64,000 nucleotides of DNA from Undaria pinnatifida (GCA_012845835.1 JABAKD010000001.1:9568832-9632831), one strand, 5' to 3'. Counted from the stretch's first letter, positions 11,601 through 22,880 are shown. Notes: a model not told the origin generated them from the letters alone. Numbers and translations are program-made.

Positions 11601-13466
11601 TTAAACAATTGCGACAAGGATGTGTGATAGCATGAGATAGACGCAGAGGTGTAATGCATGCAACGTCAGCCACCAGCTGCTGTGGCTCCACCGTCTTCCC
11701 ACTCTGCACACTTAACGTTGCCGAATGGCAAACAAACTCACTACGATGGTGGTCCTTCCGGATCACCAGTGTGTGCCAGCCGGAAATACTGGCCCTGTAG
11801 CCGCAACCGGCGCTACTCCGCATACTGCCACTACCAGCGGTTTCTATCTGTGCAAAGTGATATATCAGAGGCGCTACAGGAGGCAACGGGCACTGCTTAA
11901 CAGGCACTGTAAGGGAACCGCTACTGTAACATGATGTTTTTTTAGCACTTAGACGATGTGCAGCATGAGCTTCAGCGTCGATCGTTCATGCACTTGTTTA
12001 TTGTTATCGAATGGTAAACAGGCGCAATATATACATATTTGTTTATTATTGTGTGTATGACGACATGTCGGCGTTACCGGTATGACTTACATGTGCTGCC
12101 CTTCGCTTTGCGCTGATTGAATATAGAGTTGGGCTCATATCGATCGTGATTCACGACGCTCCTGTACATGGCCGGTTTTACCTTCGTTGGAGGAAACGAC
12201 GGCGGTGGCGGATGAACAGCACATGATTGACAGAAAGCAGATGCTTTTATTTTTTCTTCAAGTTATAGTTCATGCGCTGAACAACACGACCATGCCAGAA
12301 AAAAGCGCATGCATAACGCACCATAACATCGGCTTGAGCGAGAACCTGGAACACGTATTGTCTTAATTGTTTTGCAAGCTTTTCTGCGGATGACGCCGCA
12401 ACGCTTCAAGAAAATCAATTCCGAGATAATATGAAATTTGGCTCATATCGACCATGGTTGACGGCGCTCATCAACATGCTCGGAGTACCTACAGCAAGAC
12501 GGCAGAAACCGCCGTGGCGACGGGTGCACAACATGCGGGGGAGGGAAATGAGAAGCAATACCGCTATAGGGTTGTTGTCACTGTTGGTTGCTACTTTTGC
12601 TATGTTTGTCATCCGGCACTGTGGTGCAGCATAAGATTGCAGTGAAAGGCTCCTGTTAGTAACAGGACCGGTTCAATGGTGAGTCCTCCCACACTCGGGG
12701 TGCAGCGCAAAAGATCCCGAGCTCTACGAGGAGCTCTATATCTTACCTCAAGCATTTACCTCGAAGACATTCGTTTGCGCAACCCGACCAACACGCCCAC
12801 GTGCTAGTCCTAAAGCAAATATGCTCGTAACCGTTTCATATCAACCGACAGTTTTACACTTGAGTGAGCTCAACCGCTCACAAGCATTCAATTCAGCAAC
12901 TGCAACCCCTACCGTTGGATGACTCTAGTGCCACTGCTCTCTATAGTGCCGGTGGACTCGCTCCGCACGACCGGAACTCTATAGTAACGCTCTGTAGTAG
13001 CGCTATTCCCAGTGGTGCTGGTGCCCTGAATAGTGCCGGTGTATTAGGCTGGCACGTACCGGCGCTATTAAGAAATCCCCGCTGCTGTACTCAAAAAAAT
13101 TCCAGACATAAGAAAACCGGGGGTAACCAATATTTATTTTTCACGAGACTATGTATTTTAACCTTTTCCCCACCTCAACATCACGCCGACACACTAAGGT
13201 TAAATACGCTGTCCCCCAATCGTGCACGCAGTGCTGAAGAGGTTCACCCGAAAACCAAAATATTAGTCTATACTCGTATAGTCTAAGCTCCGAGTATTTT
13301 GCCCCCCTAAAGGTGCGTGTGTTCCTCAAGGAGTGTGGTTTCTCACCGTTTCTTCCTTCAACTTGGGAAGCAGGTTGTAAATACTCTCCAGCCCCCCACC
13401 GCTAGCACCGCCTCCCTCTTGTGAAAACGCCCCGCGTCCCCTCTCCGCACCCGTCGCTGGAAACAT
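5686..13466 (-). CDS. ENKUR: Enkurin, complete seven-exon gene
   Basis: Exons in coding order on the minus strand: 13466-13347, 12181-12091, 11396-10994, 9510-9345, 8021-7911, 7101-7019 and 5827-5686. All have GT donors and AG acceptors. Splice phases agree throughout and sum to 1116 nt (371 residues plus TGA). The start ATG is preceded by an in-frame TAG. Family landmarks in order: N-terminal LESIYNLLPKLKEE (26-39), KPAMYRS (42-48), the STFG and DPNNFLR region (about 69-86), PPMGLHSAKNFVTANAVDAI (217-236), NYLEKEDFGKVPEYL (249-263) and the C-terminal enkurin domain with LKAKWDSVNA (315-324) and KARLEKELDELEADL. Enkurin is a microtubule-inner or axonemal protein of motile cilia with a calmodulin/PI3K adaptor role in animal sperm. 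Here it implies flagellated cells. A Gly-rich insertion of about 80 residues (roughly 108-190, in exon 3) is unusual for the family. The acceptor of exon 3 is the least certain boundary. Decayed copies of exons 2, 4, 5 and 6 lie in the introns. Confidence 0.93.
5828..7018 (-). other. Enkurin intron 6 with ghost of exon 6
   Basis: This non-coding interval between exons 7 and 6 contains, at 6781-6823, a partial copy of exon 6. On the minus strand it carries AAGGCGAAGTGGGACAGC followed by a decayed donor region. 6419-6570 is a dispersed repeat homologous to 9147-9300 (both contain CACCCTTCATGCGAC and CTATGGTCA or TTATGGTCA blocks). Confidence 0.65.
7102..7910 (-). other. Enkurin intron 5
   Basis: This is intron sequence between exons 6 and 5. 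A short direct repeat (CACCCCGTTTTTCAAT, twice) lies at 7220-7252, and ACCAGGTATGCGCC occurs twice at 7458-7500. I see no further gene or transposon. Confidence 0.45.
8022..9344 (-). other. Enkurin intron 4 with ghosts of exons 5 and 4
   Basis: 8101-8149 is a decayed copy of the 5' end of exon 5 (AATTTTCGTTTTTACATGAG, then GCCAGG, on the plus strand) with its acceptor flank. 8718-8768 is a decayed copy of the 3' end of exon 4 with its donor flank. 8362-8440 is a hairpin-bearing MITE fragment. 8870-8975 is CT-rich. 9147-9300 is a dispersed repeat shared with 6419-6570, in part with 8780-8850, and inverted at 30490-30560. Confidence 0.6.
9511..10993 (-). repeat. Enkurin intron 3: two exon-4 ghosts and GGTCGGTCGG satellite
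   Basis: 9671-9773 and 9911-10015 are decayed tandem copies of the 5' two thirds of exon 4, about 240-260 bp apart. The outer copy still has an AG acceptor flank. The inner one has lost it. 10020-10620 is a degenerate array of TTTTGGTCGGTCGGT units. 10740-10985 is a degenerate array of AAAACTTAG and GCAAAGCGTA units. Confidence 0.65.
11397..12090 (-). repeat. Enkurin intron 2 with AGTGCCGGT-family repeat
   Basis: 11690-11900 belongs, in inverse orientation, to a dispersed non-coding family with blocks such as GTGCCAGCCGGAAATACTGG and AACCGGCGCTACTCC. Related copies lie at 12925-13085, 16440-16690 and 43515-43650. A (CAG)n tract lies at 11520-11540 and a (CT)n tract at 11564-11578. Confidence 0.45.
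12182..13346 (-). repeat. Enkurin intron 1 with ghost of exon 2
   Basis: 12421-12483 is a decayed copy of exon 2 (12091-12181). Both share GGCTCATATCGA and the antisense of an Asn-His-x-Arg-Tyr-Glu-Pro-Asn stretch. 12655-12760 is a hairpin-bearing fragment (GAGCTCTACGAGGAGCTC). 12925-13085 is a copy of the AGTGCCGGT repeat family. Confidence 0.6.
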
Positions 13467-16400
13467 CCTTCCGCGAAAAAAGCGCTAGTACCAGGTATTT
13501 GTTTTTGGTATGGGTATCTCGCGACTTGTTTTTCTCTGCTTTCTGCGATGCCAATGCTCGAATTTGTTTTTGGCACGACTGTCTGGGGTCTTGTCTCCTC
13601 TGTCTGCTCGTAGACTATTCCCTCGATGACTAGGTTGTGTCTACAAGCAGTGCCAATGCTTTTTTTTTGTACGAGTATCCCGGGTCGTCAGCCTGTCCTC
13701 TCTGCTTGCTGTAGTACCAGCACGTCCTTCTTTGGTGCAAGTACCCGTACCCCGGGCACTGGCTACCAGCTCAGCGGGTATGGGGTGTATCCAACACTCC
13801 TCGTAGCGCCGCGAACACTTTATATACCCCCCCCCAAGTTACACCATGGGTGGTGTTTCCGGTCGCGCAGAGCTTGCTGCCTGCGGTGGTGGAAGGGACG
13901 TCAGCAACAAGCATGCGACGAGTATTGAGAGAGGCATCCAGTGGAACAACGTCAGCAGGCGGAAGAGATCGATGTGGACCCTTATGTTAATTCAGAGGGA
14001 AAATGCCAATAGGCTACATTGTTCGGTTTATACGCGGGCGCCCACGTGGTATCCTGCGATGTACCGCGGTATCTCGCTACATCGCATGTGAGTGCCCGCG
14101 GGAGCTTCCACGGTATACCGCGGGGTCTCGCGGGCACGCACAAAGCCCCAGCTTGTAATCCGCTGGACCCCGCGATATCCCATGGTTGTTCTCGCGGCAT
14201 TGCCGTGGGCGCCGGCTCGGGCGCCCAACATGTCTCAGGGTTTGCGTTAGGGTTTGGGTTAGAGTTTGGGCTAGCGTTAGGGTTACGGTTACGGTTGTGG
14301 CCAGGGTAAAAGCACTCCGTACAAACCGTATCACACCAACCGCGAAAAAACACGACAATAATGCTTATCACCCATGTGTATGCCCATCTACCTGGTATAC
14401 TGTATATGAATACACTTTCCTGTTGTCTGAAAAACTCCGAATAGATGCGGAACCTCTTGTGTGGTGGTAGTGATGAAAACAGTGATGCAGGCTTCGATAC
14501 AGTACCACGGTGACCAACCCGTGTTTTTTCAGCGGCGTGTGGTCACGGCTGACGCGCCCTGGCAAAGCCAGCTAGGTCATACTCGGTGGGATATGGTACG
14601 CCCCTACTTAGAGTAAAAGCATACCAGTATTGTTATGACCAGAGAGGCAGCATCATACACACATGTGTTGTCGTGTTGGTTTCGTGTTTCGTTCTACTGC
14701 TGCACCATACCGTACCTAGCCGTGTAAAATACCCAACGACATCAGCACACCCACACCCACACCTAGACCAAGGCACGCCCGCCGTGAATCTTCATCAGGT
14801 GAGTGAGAGGTGCAACCTATTTATGTGAAAGTGAGACATAGCCAAATCCTCGCAAAGTAAATGGAGGTTAAAACACGCCAATCAAATGCCAACGACAAAC
14901 GGCAAATGGCAGTGATCTCAGAGTGACAGCCTTGCGCAAGCCACGAACGGCCGACACATTAGACTATACATGGAGTGTGTGATTGCTTGGACCTGCTGGA
15001 TATGTACAGGTAACAGGTACGTGGTGCCATGTTTTATGACCGACGATACGACTATCCTGCTGTTCGCTGAGCCCGCCATGAGTTGTCGACGCCAGTCCTA
15101 CAAATAAAGGTGGGGGCTACGGTGCTCGTACGGTATCGTTTTGAGGTTGGATACTTTTTCTTTCCAGTCTGTACTCGACACAGCACCGATCTTTTATTGA
15201 CGATCTTTGAGATATGATAGATACCGTCCGTGTTTGGATCCATCCATTTTTTGCAAGATCCGTGCGCGATAGGCACATATGCGACCGGCATCATCTGATG
15301 GCCCCAGGTTCGTCTAGTTTAACGGGTACCCACCTGTATTCCCAGTATCGACGATCACCCTGCTGCCCCCTCCTTCTCGTCTGCCATCGCCACCTTTCAT
15401 CCAATCCAACATTATTACAGAGAAAAACAAAATCCTGCCCTGGGTTTCACATTTTTATTGTCACATATCCCCTTTTCAGAGACGCCTCTGCGTGTTTTAT
15501 AAACTCTAACCAAAGGCCTTGAATTCAAGAGTTCAAGAGAGGGTGATATCGTAGGTTTTTCGTTGCTTTGCTACAGCTTTTTAAGCGTTCGGACAGGAGG
15601 CCGCAGTCCACTAAGGTGAGTAGAACAAGGTGTTTTGGTGGCAGGTGGAAGCGATGGACTGAGTGGGGGTTGCTAAAACTCCATGGGAGTGGCCCAAGCG
15701 GAGCTCTTGTATTTGTTAGGCCAGTGTGAAAAAATGGCCGATGTGTCCTTCGATCAGGAACACTGAGAGCCAGTATATACCACTACGTACAGCAGCACAG
15801 AAGCAGCACGGCGTACACAGCAGCACACGGTGCCAGTAGCCCGAGCCGCCTTCGCCTTTGCTTTGGGAATAAGGGGTGTGTTCGTACGGCAATGTGCAAG
15901 GAGCTGCGTCACAAGCTCACGGCATGGTGATACTCGTACTGCTCCACCCTCTATTGATAGAGGCCACCCGCTGTTAATGGGGGGGGTTAAGACGGCACAT
16001 CTGGTTGTTTAGGCCGCGATGCCTGGGCCCCATGTAGCAGAAGTCGCAATGCTGTCATGCTCGTGTCAATTTCTGTGACGCGTATTCATCATGTTACACA
16101 CTACACCCAGCATAACCAGTGTCCGTTCCGATGCCTCCGCCTATATAGAGAGACGCTCTCTGTGGTCACAAATTATAAGCGAGATGCCCGTTGCAAATAC
16201 AACAGCAGTATTGAGGGGGTTTGGCCATGCAATGTCTAACGCCGTGGATACGCGGGCGGAACATGAGCAAGCCGGCGCACCAGACTACTTGCGATGGAGA
16301 AAGAAACGAAGGATGAAAAAGCGAGGGAAAAAAAATGAAAGGAAAAACAGATGGGACGAAAGAGAGAAAACAAACGTGACGACGACGAATCATGCTGCTC

Positions 16401-17630
16401 TCCGCGCGCGCGATAATCTCTTGCGGCTTGCAGCCATCTCTAGCGCCGGCAAACCCGGTACAGCAGTGGTGGTCAGTCTACAATACTGCCGGTTGAGCTG
16501 TGAGTAGTGCCGCTGGGCGTAGTGCCGGTTGCCCGCTAGAAGGCCTGTGAGAGGGCTTGGCATATGCGGAAAACAGGTCGTAGAGGCAATTTGCGGAGTA
16601 GTGCCGGATGCCGCCGTAGTGCCGGTATTTCCGACTGGCACATATCGGCGCGACGGGCCCTGCTGCTGTACTATGTACAGACGTTCTACGAGTAAAGATC
16701 TCTGCCCCGGGCTCCAATGTTTTCGCTTTCTTGCCACTGCTTGCATTTGAAGCGAGCGTTATTTTCGTTGAGATTCCTTGAAACGCTGCATTCTTGGCTG
16801 GTCGGCGGAGAGTACGTGTACATATGTACTGCTGTACGTAGCGATCATCCATTCCGTCGTGATCGTTTCATTATTCAGTCATATTTTTAAGAGTTTCCGC
16901 TCGTGATCGTTTTGTTCTTTTATTAATAGTTGAATTTCTACATGAATATCTCGAAAATGTTTTGGTTTGCGCGTACATCGAACTTCGAGTACCAGGTGAT
17001 AGTGTAGCGGCCCTCCATGGCGCCGGTTGCTTGCATTTCTTATAATAATCGCTTGGAACTGCTAGAAGCAACCAGTAGAGGCAGTGCATTGAGTTAGTAG
17101 CGCTATTAATAGTTACCGTTATAGTGCCGTTATTTCTGGCTTGCCGGCACTTCGCCACGTTACTTGACTCATTATTTTTTCAACGTGAAGGCTAACTTTC
17201 TTAGGGTCTACTTTCTATGAACGGGCCGATGCGTTAAATTACTGTTGCAGAATGAGTGTTGACATCGCATTTTGTTTAGTTTTGCGTTCCGGCGTCAGCC
17301 GTCAGCCCTGTTGCGTACGTGCATACGCTGGTATTTGGTATTGATTCAAGGCTAATATCGTATCGCGACCAAACAACAAACTCGCTTCGGCCGACCCTTC
17401 CCTTGTCCGATGGTCTTGCAATCGCAATACGGTAACTTAGCGTTGCGCGTCAGTGCAGAAAGTTTGTATGTTTTAGAACAACTTAGTTTTATCTTTCTGC
17501 TGAAAGTGCTCGGTTGGTGCACCCCTGACATCTCCGGGGTCCCACTTGGACACTGCCTGCGTCCATTACTTGCGGAACGGTCAAGCTTTTCTTTGGTTTT
17601 TTCCTTCACATTTTTTTTTTTTGTATGATA
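13467..17630. other. Intergenic, no supported gene
   Basis: 14030-14210 is rich in short inverted repeats around CCGCGGTATACCGCG-like words. 14230-14305 is a short degenerate telomere-like stretch (GGGTTTGCGTTAGGGTTTGG). 16440-16690 is a copy of the AGTGCCGGT family. A minus-strand frame at 15052-15294 (80 codons, with KKWMDPNTDGIYHISKI) reads like protein but matches no family I know and has no supporting context. I leave it uncalled. Confidence 0.35.
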
Positions 17631-17634
17631 GTTG

Positions 17635-18400
17635 CACGAAGCTTCATCATACCAGGTCCCAGGTGGTGATCTAAGCTTGGCTCATATCACCATCAGCTCA
17701 GCTCCGCCCCGCAGCGCACCGCAGCGCTATCTCAGCGGCGTAGCGCCGTGCAGTGCCGTCCTGGCGTGCCCTGCAGTGCGGTGCGGTACTGCTGTGCGAT
17801 GCTGTGCGGTGTTGTGCGGTGCTGGGTCGTGCTGGGCCATGCTGAGTGCTTTGCGGTACTAAGCTTCATTCCAGGTCCCAGCTGACGATCTTGGCTTGGC
17901 TCATTATATCATCAGCTCAGCTCCGCCCAGCAGCGCACCGCAACGCTAGCTCAGCAGCGCAGCGCTAGCTCAGCAGCTCAGTGCCGTGCAGTGCCGTTTC
18001 CTGGCGTGCCCTGGCGTGCCCTGGCGTGCGGTGCAATACGGTGCGGTGCTGTGTCGTGCTTTGCCGTGCTGCGGCTTTGGTGTATACTTCCTCTTTCGTA
18101 CATGCCAGTGTCGTTCGAATTATCATACCACGTATACCGGTACTACTACAGCAACACCACCAGGTTTGTACATACTACGTTTTGTCGGTGAATCACAATG
18201 AATGCACCTCCAGCTCAGCTCAGCCCACAGCTATATATAGCTCAGCACAGCGCCGTGCGGTGCCGTGCCTTGCCCTGTGGTGCGGTGCTGTGTCGTGCTG
18301 GGCTGTGCTTTCTTTCGAACATACAGCAGTACTACGCATCAGGTACCAGGTACCGGCATATACGTGTTGTGTGCTGTACTCGTCTTTTTGCTTTCTTCAG
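17635..18400. repeat. Tandem array of about 240-300-bp GC-rich units
   Basis: About three units start near 17640, 17866 and 18195. The first two share CTTGGCTCAT, ATCAGCTCAGCTCCGCCC and CAGCGCACCGCA. All share runs of GTGCGGTGC and CGTGCCCTG. Long Cys/Ala/Val-rich frames here are products of the repeat. Confidence 0.6.
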
Positions 18401-18849
18401 CTGATAGTCTTTTTTCCGTCCCCATGTTTCTTCCCCCCCCCCGCAAGTTACACCTGTACTGCCGATCAGAACATAACATCGTCAACAGTCACACATCACA
18501 GTGCACAGCACAGGGCAACTACGAATAGCTCTGCACAAGCAGCTCTTGGCATTATCAATTCGCTAGTTGTACCAAATCGTGGGCCTCTTCTTTCTGCCCC
18601 CTTCACTTGTTATAGTTGCATATTTCTTATGCGAGCATTTTCTTACGCGAGCATTTTCTCACGCGAGCAGCCCTCGGAGCGGAGCCCTTGTACATAGTTA
18701 TACTTTTGTATCATCGCTTTTACTCTCTAGCTCAACTCACTTGTGTCTTCCCTTTTCCCCCTGGTACGTGCTTTCAGTTTCATCGCGCATAAGGCCAACA
18801 TGCCCATTTTTTCAAGGTTGTGAGCTGTAGGGTACGTACAAACCGCACC

Positions 18850-19245
18850 CGGGGTATTTGCCCCGGGTATTACCCTGCAAACAACTTCTGTAAGTTCTGT
18901 AAGGCATCCATGCCCGTACCCGGAGCTTCTGCAAGTTCTGTACGACATTCATACCGTTACCCGGAAATACTGGAAGTTCTGTACGCCCGTGGCCACAATA
19001 CCCGGGGTACGGATACAGCATGTTTTGTACCCGCTCGGAACTTCTGTGAGTTCTGTACGCCTGTGCCACAATACCCGGAACTTCTGGAAGTTCTGTAAGA
19101 CATCCGTACCTGTACCCGGAACTTCTGGAAGTTCTTAAGATCCTCATACCCTTTACCCGGAAATTCTGTGACTCCTGTAAGACTGTGGTACAATACCCGG
19201 GGTACGGGTATACCTTCGTTACAATACCCAAGGAGCTCTGTATTC
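18850..19245. repeat. Minisatellite of AACTTCTG/AGTTCTGTA units, array 1
   Basis: Units combine CCCGGAACTTCTGTAAGTTC, TGTACGCC and ACAATACCCGGGGTACGG, many of them imperfect palindromes (ACTTCTG...AGTTCT). About eight to ten units are present. A second array of the same family lies at 19943-20345. Confidence 0.75.
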
Positions 19246-19942
19246 ATCCAGGTTTAATCCGAAAAGTGTAATATGCATTAATTAGGATGTCATGTTTTAT
19301 CAGTCACACAAAAATCGAACACCGAACACCGCGGCAGTACGTATCATACAATAAGAGCACCTGTTGATATTTCTTTCGTTCTACGGGCACGTATTAACGT
19401 ATTAACGAAACACTTTTGAATCGAAATCGTTATTTTTTATGAATCGAATTGAATTCGGTTCGATTCGCTTGGAACATACCTGGTACGATTTTTTCCCTCC
19501 TGTCGGGAAACTACGTATTGCGTATTGCCAATGTTTTTTTTTCAGATCGGAATAATGCAGATCTCGCTGTCATCGAAGACTTGAACTTATCTCTGTGTTT
19601 TCGGTGGCTTCGCCTCTTCTTTGTCGTGCGTGGCACTTGGCTTATCGAGCTAGAGGAAAAATTGGGCTTGCGACCGTCATTATTTTGTTTGAGGCGCCAC
19701 TGCCGGGGTACGCTATGGTATGATCTGTGTTACAGAACAACAGCAGTAGTAGACGTGAGCGCAGCTGTTGCCCCGGTCGGCACTCGTTGGGGCCCACCTT
19801 TTTCGCCTCGGTGGTGGCTGTCGATAGCCCTCAAAAGCTACGACAGGTTGCCTCGGGGACGTTGGCCCAGTGAGGGTATGCCGTGCAAGCTCGATGGAAT
19901 CCTCCACTTCAAATCGAATTCCTTCCCGGAGGCCGTGTATTT
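19246..19942. other. Unique spacer between the two minisatellite arrays
   Basis: This is non-repetitive sequence. The plus-strand frame from 19449 stays open through it and into array 2 (265 codons), and a minus-strand frame at 19713-19907 also looks protein-like (Arg/Pro-rich). Neither shows a recognisable domain, so coding is unproven. Confidence 0.3.
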
Positions 19943-20345
19943 ACCCGGGTTTTTACCCGTGCCCGGAACTTCTGTAAATTCTGCACGTCAGTGCTACAAA
20001 TACCCGGGGTACGGGCATAGCATTTTCATACCTGCCCGGAACTTCTGTAAGTTCTGTACGCCTGTGCCACAATACCCAAAACTCCTGGAAGTTCTGAAAG
20101 ACTTTCATACCCGTACCCGGAGCTTCTGTATATTTTGTAATACTTTCATGCCCGTAATCGGAATTTATTTGAGTTATGAACGACCTGTCTCGCAATACCC
20201 GGGGTACGGGTACAGCATGTTTTGTACCCGCCCAGAAGTTCTGTGAGTTCTGCACGCCCGTGCCACAATACCCGGAACTTGTGTGATTTCTGGAACACTT
20301 CCACCCCCGTACTCGAACTTCTGGAAGTTCTGTAAGACTCCCATA
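19943..20345. repeat. Minisatellite of AACTTCTG/AGTTCTGTA units, array 2
   Basis: This is the same unit family as at 18850-19245 (CCCGGAACTTCTGTAAGTTC, CTGTGCCACAATACCC, CGGGGTACGG), in the same orientation, about 700 bp away from array 1. Confidence 0.75.
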
Positions 20346-20997
20346 CCCTTACCCGGATTCCACAAACCCTACAGAACATAACCTTGAAATTTTGCCAACT
20401 CACGCTCTCGCACTTTTCGGTAGGCAAGCTTTTAACGCAAGAAAAAGTCCCTACAAGCACGAGTATGCACTCGGGGAAAACTTGAAAGTACGACCTTGAC
20501 TTTAGTGGGGACGAGGTTCACCTACCACTTCGTCGGGGATGCCGATTAATATCGCCGAGGGCGGTCACCGTCCTATTCCCCTCGCCAGGTCATACCTCAG
20601 TTGCACGCACGACCCAAGCTAACCCCAGTAGCACGCACGATCGGAGCATCACGCGCAGCTTGCAAAATATTAGTTTCTTCGGCGAAATTTTCCGTCCCTC
20701 ACTCTCTCCTCGTCTCTTTTTTTGTTTTGTTTTTCGTTCTTCGCATGCGGTAAGAGAGATGACAGATACTCTCTTGATTCAAGCAAACCTCCTCCTCGCG
20801 TATTCGTAGTTGTTTACCACGCAGGTGGGGATTGTGGTTTTGGGGATAGTTTTCGGCCGCTGATGAACCAATCACAACAAGAGAAAGTATTCGATCGTTG
20901 TCTCGAACCTATTGCCGTGCCTGGTACCAGGTATACTGCGGCCCACTTCCAAGAGCACGGTATTGTTAGCATCATAACCCCCTCTCTCATTATCGGG
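20346..20997. other. Intergenic, unrecognised
   Basis: GCACGCACGA occurs twice around 20600-20640, and T-rich sequence lies at 20710-20745. An ATG closely followed by a GTAAGAG donor (20744-20757) could be a tiny first exon but nothing else supports it. Confidence 0.25.
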
Positions 20998-21180
20998 AGC
21001 TACTCGCGCGAGTGACTCTGTATGTACCTCGCTGACGAAAACTCTTTTGAAGATTTTCTTGGCGCAGCGTAGCTAGCAACCCTCCCATTGCGGACTCATA
21101 TCGAAACATTCAGGCAGTTTTCAAGCTTAGGACCGCGAAGGAAGAGGGTGGGGGGGGTCACTCGCGCGAGTGACCCCGAG
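20998..21180. mobile_element. Palindrome-bounded miniature element, copy 1
   Basis: Two blocks centred on ACTCGCGCGAGT (around 21005-21017 and 21154-21177) lie about 155 bp apart. The right block is a perfect 24-bp palindrome: GGGGTCACTCGC followed by its reverse complement. The interior matches, in inverse orientation, the interiors of the elements at 24028-24240 and 56583-56812. No coding capacity. Confidence 0.6.
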
Positions 21181-21232
21181 CCACTGCGAAAAAAAGCCTC
21201 CAAAAATGACACCTCTACCGCACGTTTGGTCT

Positions 21233-21630
21233 AAAGTGGTACTGCTGTTGCCGTATGATGACCAAATTTACAGTCAGTGTTTGCTTTTAAACGAAGACAA
21301 ACTGGGTGCTCAAAATGAAAATCGACAGGAAATCCTGTGGGTAAAAACACAAAGAAAAGCCACCAGGTGCCAAAGTGGTACTGCTGTTGCCGTATGATAA
21401 CCAAAAGTACAGTGTTTGCTTTTAAATGAAGACAAACTGCGTGCTCAAAACGAAATCGACAGGAAACCCTGTGGGTAAAAATACAAAGCCACCAGGTGTC
21501 AAAGTGGTACTGCTGTTGCCGTATGATAACCAAAAGTACAGCGTTTGCTTTTCAACGAAGACAAACTGGGAGCTCAAAATGAAATCGACAGGAAACCCTG
21601 TGGGTAAAAACACAAAGAAAAGCCACCGGG
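21233..21630. repeat. Three tandem copies of a 128-138-bp unit
   Basis: Units start at 21233, 21371 and 21499 with AAAGTGGTACTGCTGTTGCC and end with GCCACCAGGTG or GCCACCGGGTG. The copies are highly similar, so this is a recent tandem duplication. No splice sites or domain point to coding. Confidence 0.85.
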
Positions 21631-21714
21631 TGCTAGTGTTTTGATATTTTTGCGTAAGTACTCAGTCGCCCCCGTTCCTGCCCCCGCCGCCATTGCTGCA
21701 ACTGATTTCGAGCG

Positions 21715-22050
21715 TGCAAGCAGGTGCAGGGCTAGATTTAGCTTGGCTTGGCCTGGCTCTGCTCCGTTTCGCTTGTCTTGCTTGGATTGGCTTTGATGTG
21801 CTTTGCTGCGGCTGGCTTGGGTTGGCTTGGTTTGGCTCTGCTTGGCTCTTGTTGACTCGGGTCTGATGGGTTCCTTGGTCTCTGCTTAGCTTCGCTTCGC
21901 TTGGTGTGGCTTGGCTGGGCTCAGCTTAGCATGGCTTGGCATAGCTTGACTTTCCTTGGCTTTTCTTGGCTCTGAAATATCTTAAGATCACGTCTCGCCT
22001 CGTCTTGTCTTCGCTTTGCATGGAATCGCTTGGTATGCTCTTAAAATAAC
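21715..22050. repeat. Degenerate GCTTGGCTTGG simple repeat
   Basis: The stretch is dominated by GGCTTGG, TTGGCTC and GCTTCGCTTGG words in one orientation. I see nothing else in it. Confidence 0.6.
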
Positions 22051-22149
22051 CCATTCAGCTACATCGGGCACCGCCGCTGGGGGGAGGATCTCGTCGCGTA
22101 CGCTTGTCCGCGTCGATGCGCTAGGACTATATAGGAGGTGACGGACGCC

Positions 22150-22880
22150 TGGCATACACACACCGCGGCGAGAGGAGGATGGCGGGGGAATCGGGAGCTC
22201 TTCACCGGCTTTGCGTCACCTGCGATGCCTCCGTGGTGAGAGGAGGGGTTGGAGTTGCGGGTGGGGTTGCAGGTGGGGAGAAGGGGTTTGGGCGGGGCGA
22301 CAGGCACCTTGCAATGGTTTTGGCGAAGGAAGAATGGTGGGGAAATGGAGAGATCTCCACCGGTTTTGTATCACCTGTGATGCTTCCGTGGTGAAAGGGG
22401 GGGTTGAGGTCGGGTTTGCGACTGGGGTTGGGCGTGGGGTTGGGGTCGGGGTTGGGGTTGGGGTTGGGGGTGGGGGTGGGGGTGGGGGTTGGAGTTTCGG
22501 GTGGGGTTGCAGGTGGGGTTGAGGTTTGGGGGAGGCGACAGGCACGTTGCAATCGTTTTGGCGAAGGAAGAATGGTGGGAGGATCGGGGGATCTCCGCCT
22601 GTTTTGTATCACCTGCAATGTTTCCTTGGTGAGAGAGGGGGTTGGGGTCGGGGTTGCGATTGGGGTTGGGCGTGGGGTTGGAGTCGGAGTCGGGGGTGGG
22701 GGGTGGGGGGTTGGGGGTTGGGGTTTGGGTTGAGGGTTGGGATTTAGGGGGGCGACAGGTGCCCAGCAAACATTTTGGCGAAGGATGACGGGGAAATCGA
22801 GAGCTCTCAGCCGGTTTTGCATCACCTGCGATGCATCCTTGGTGAGAGGGGGCGGTGGAGCCATGGCAGGGTAGAGGGGG
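22150..22880. repeat. Four tandem units with a conserved exon-like core and GGGGTT spacers
   Basis: Conserved cores near 22195-22245, 22350-22400, 22588-22637 and 22800-22850 share CCGGTTTTGTATCACCTG-like sequence ending in TGGTGAGAG or TGGTGAAAG. They are followed by GGCGACAGG...TTTTGGCGAAGG and separated by GGGGTTGGGG spacers. On the minus strand each core is preceded by a CAG acceptor-like site, so the cores may be copies of one exon. No intact reading frame links them to a neighbour. Confidence 0.65.

Noticed and set aside
17981-18697. 238-codon plus-strand frame rich in Cys and Ala
   Set aside because: It lies on a GC-rich tandem repeat and no domain is present.
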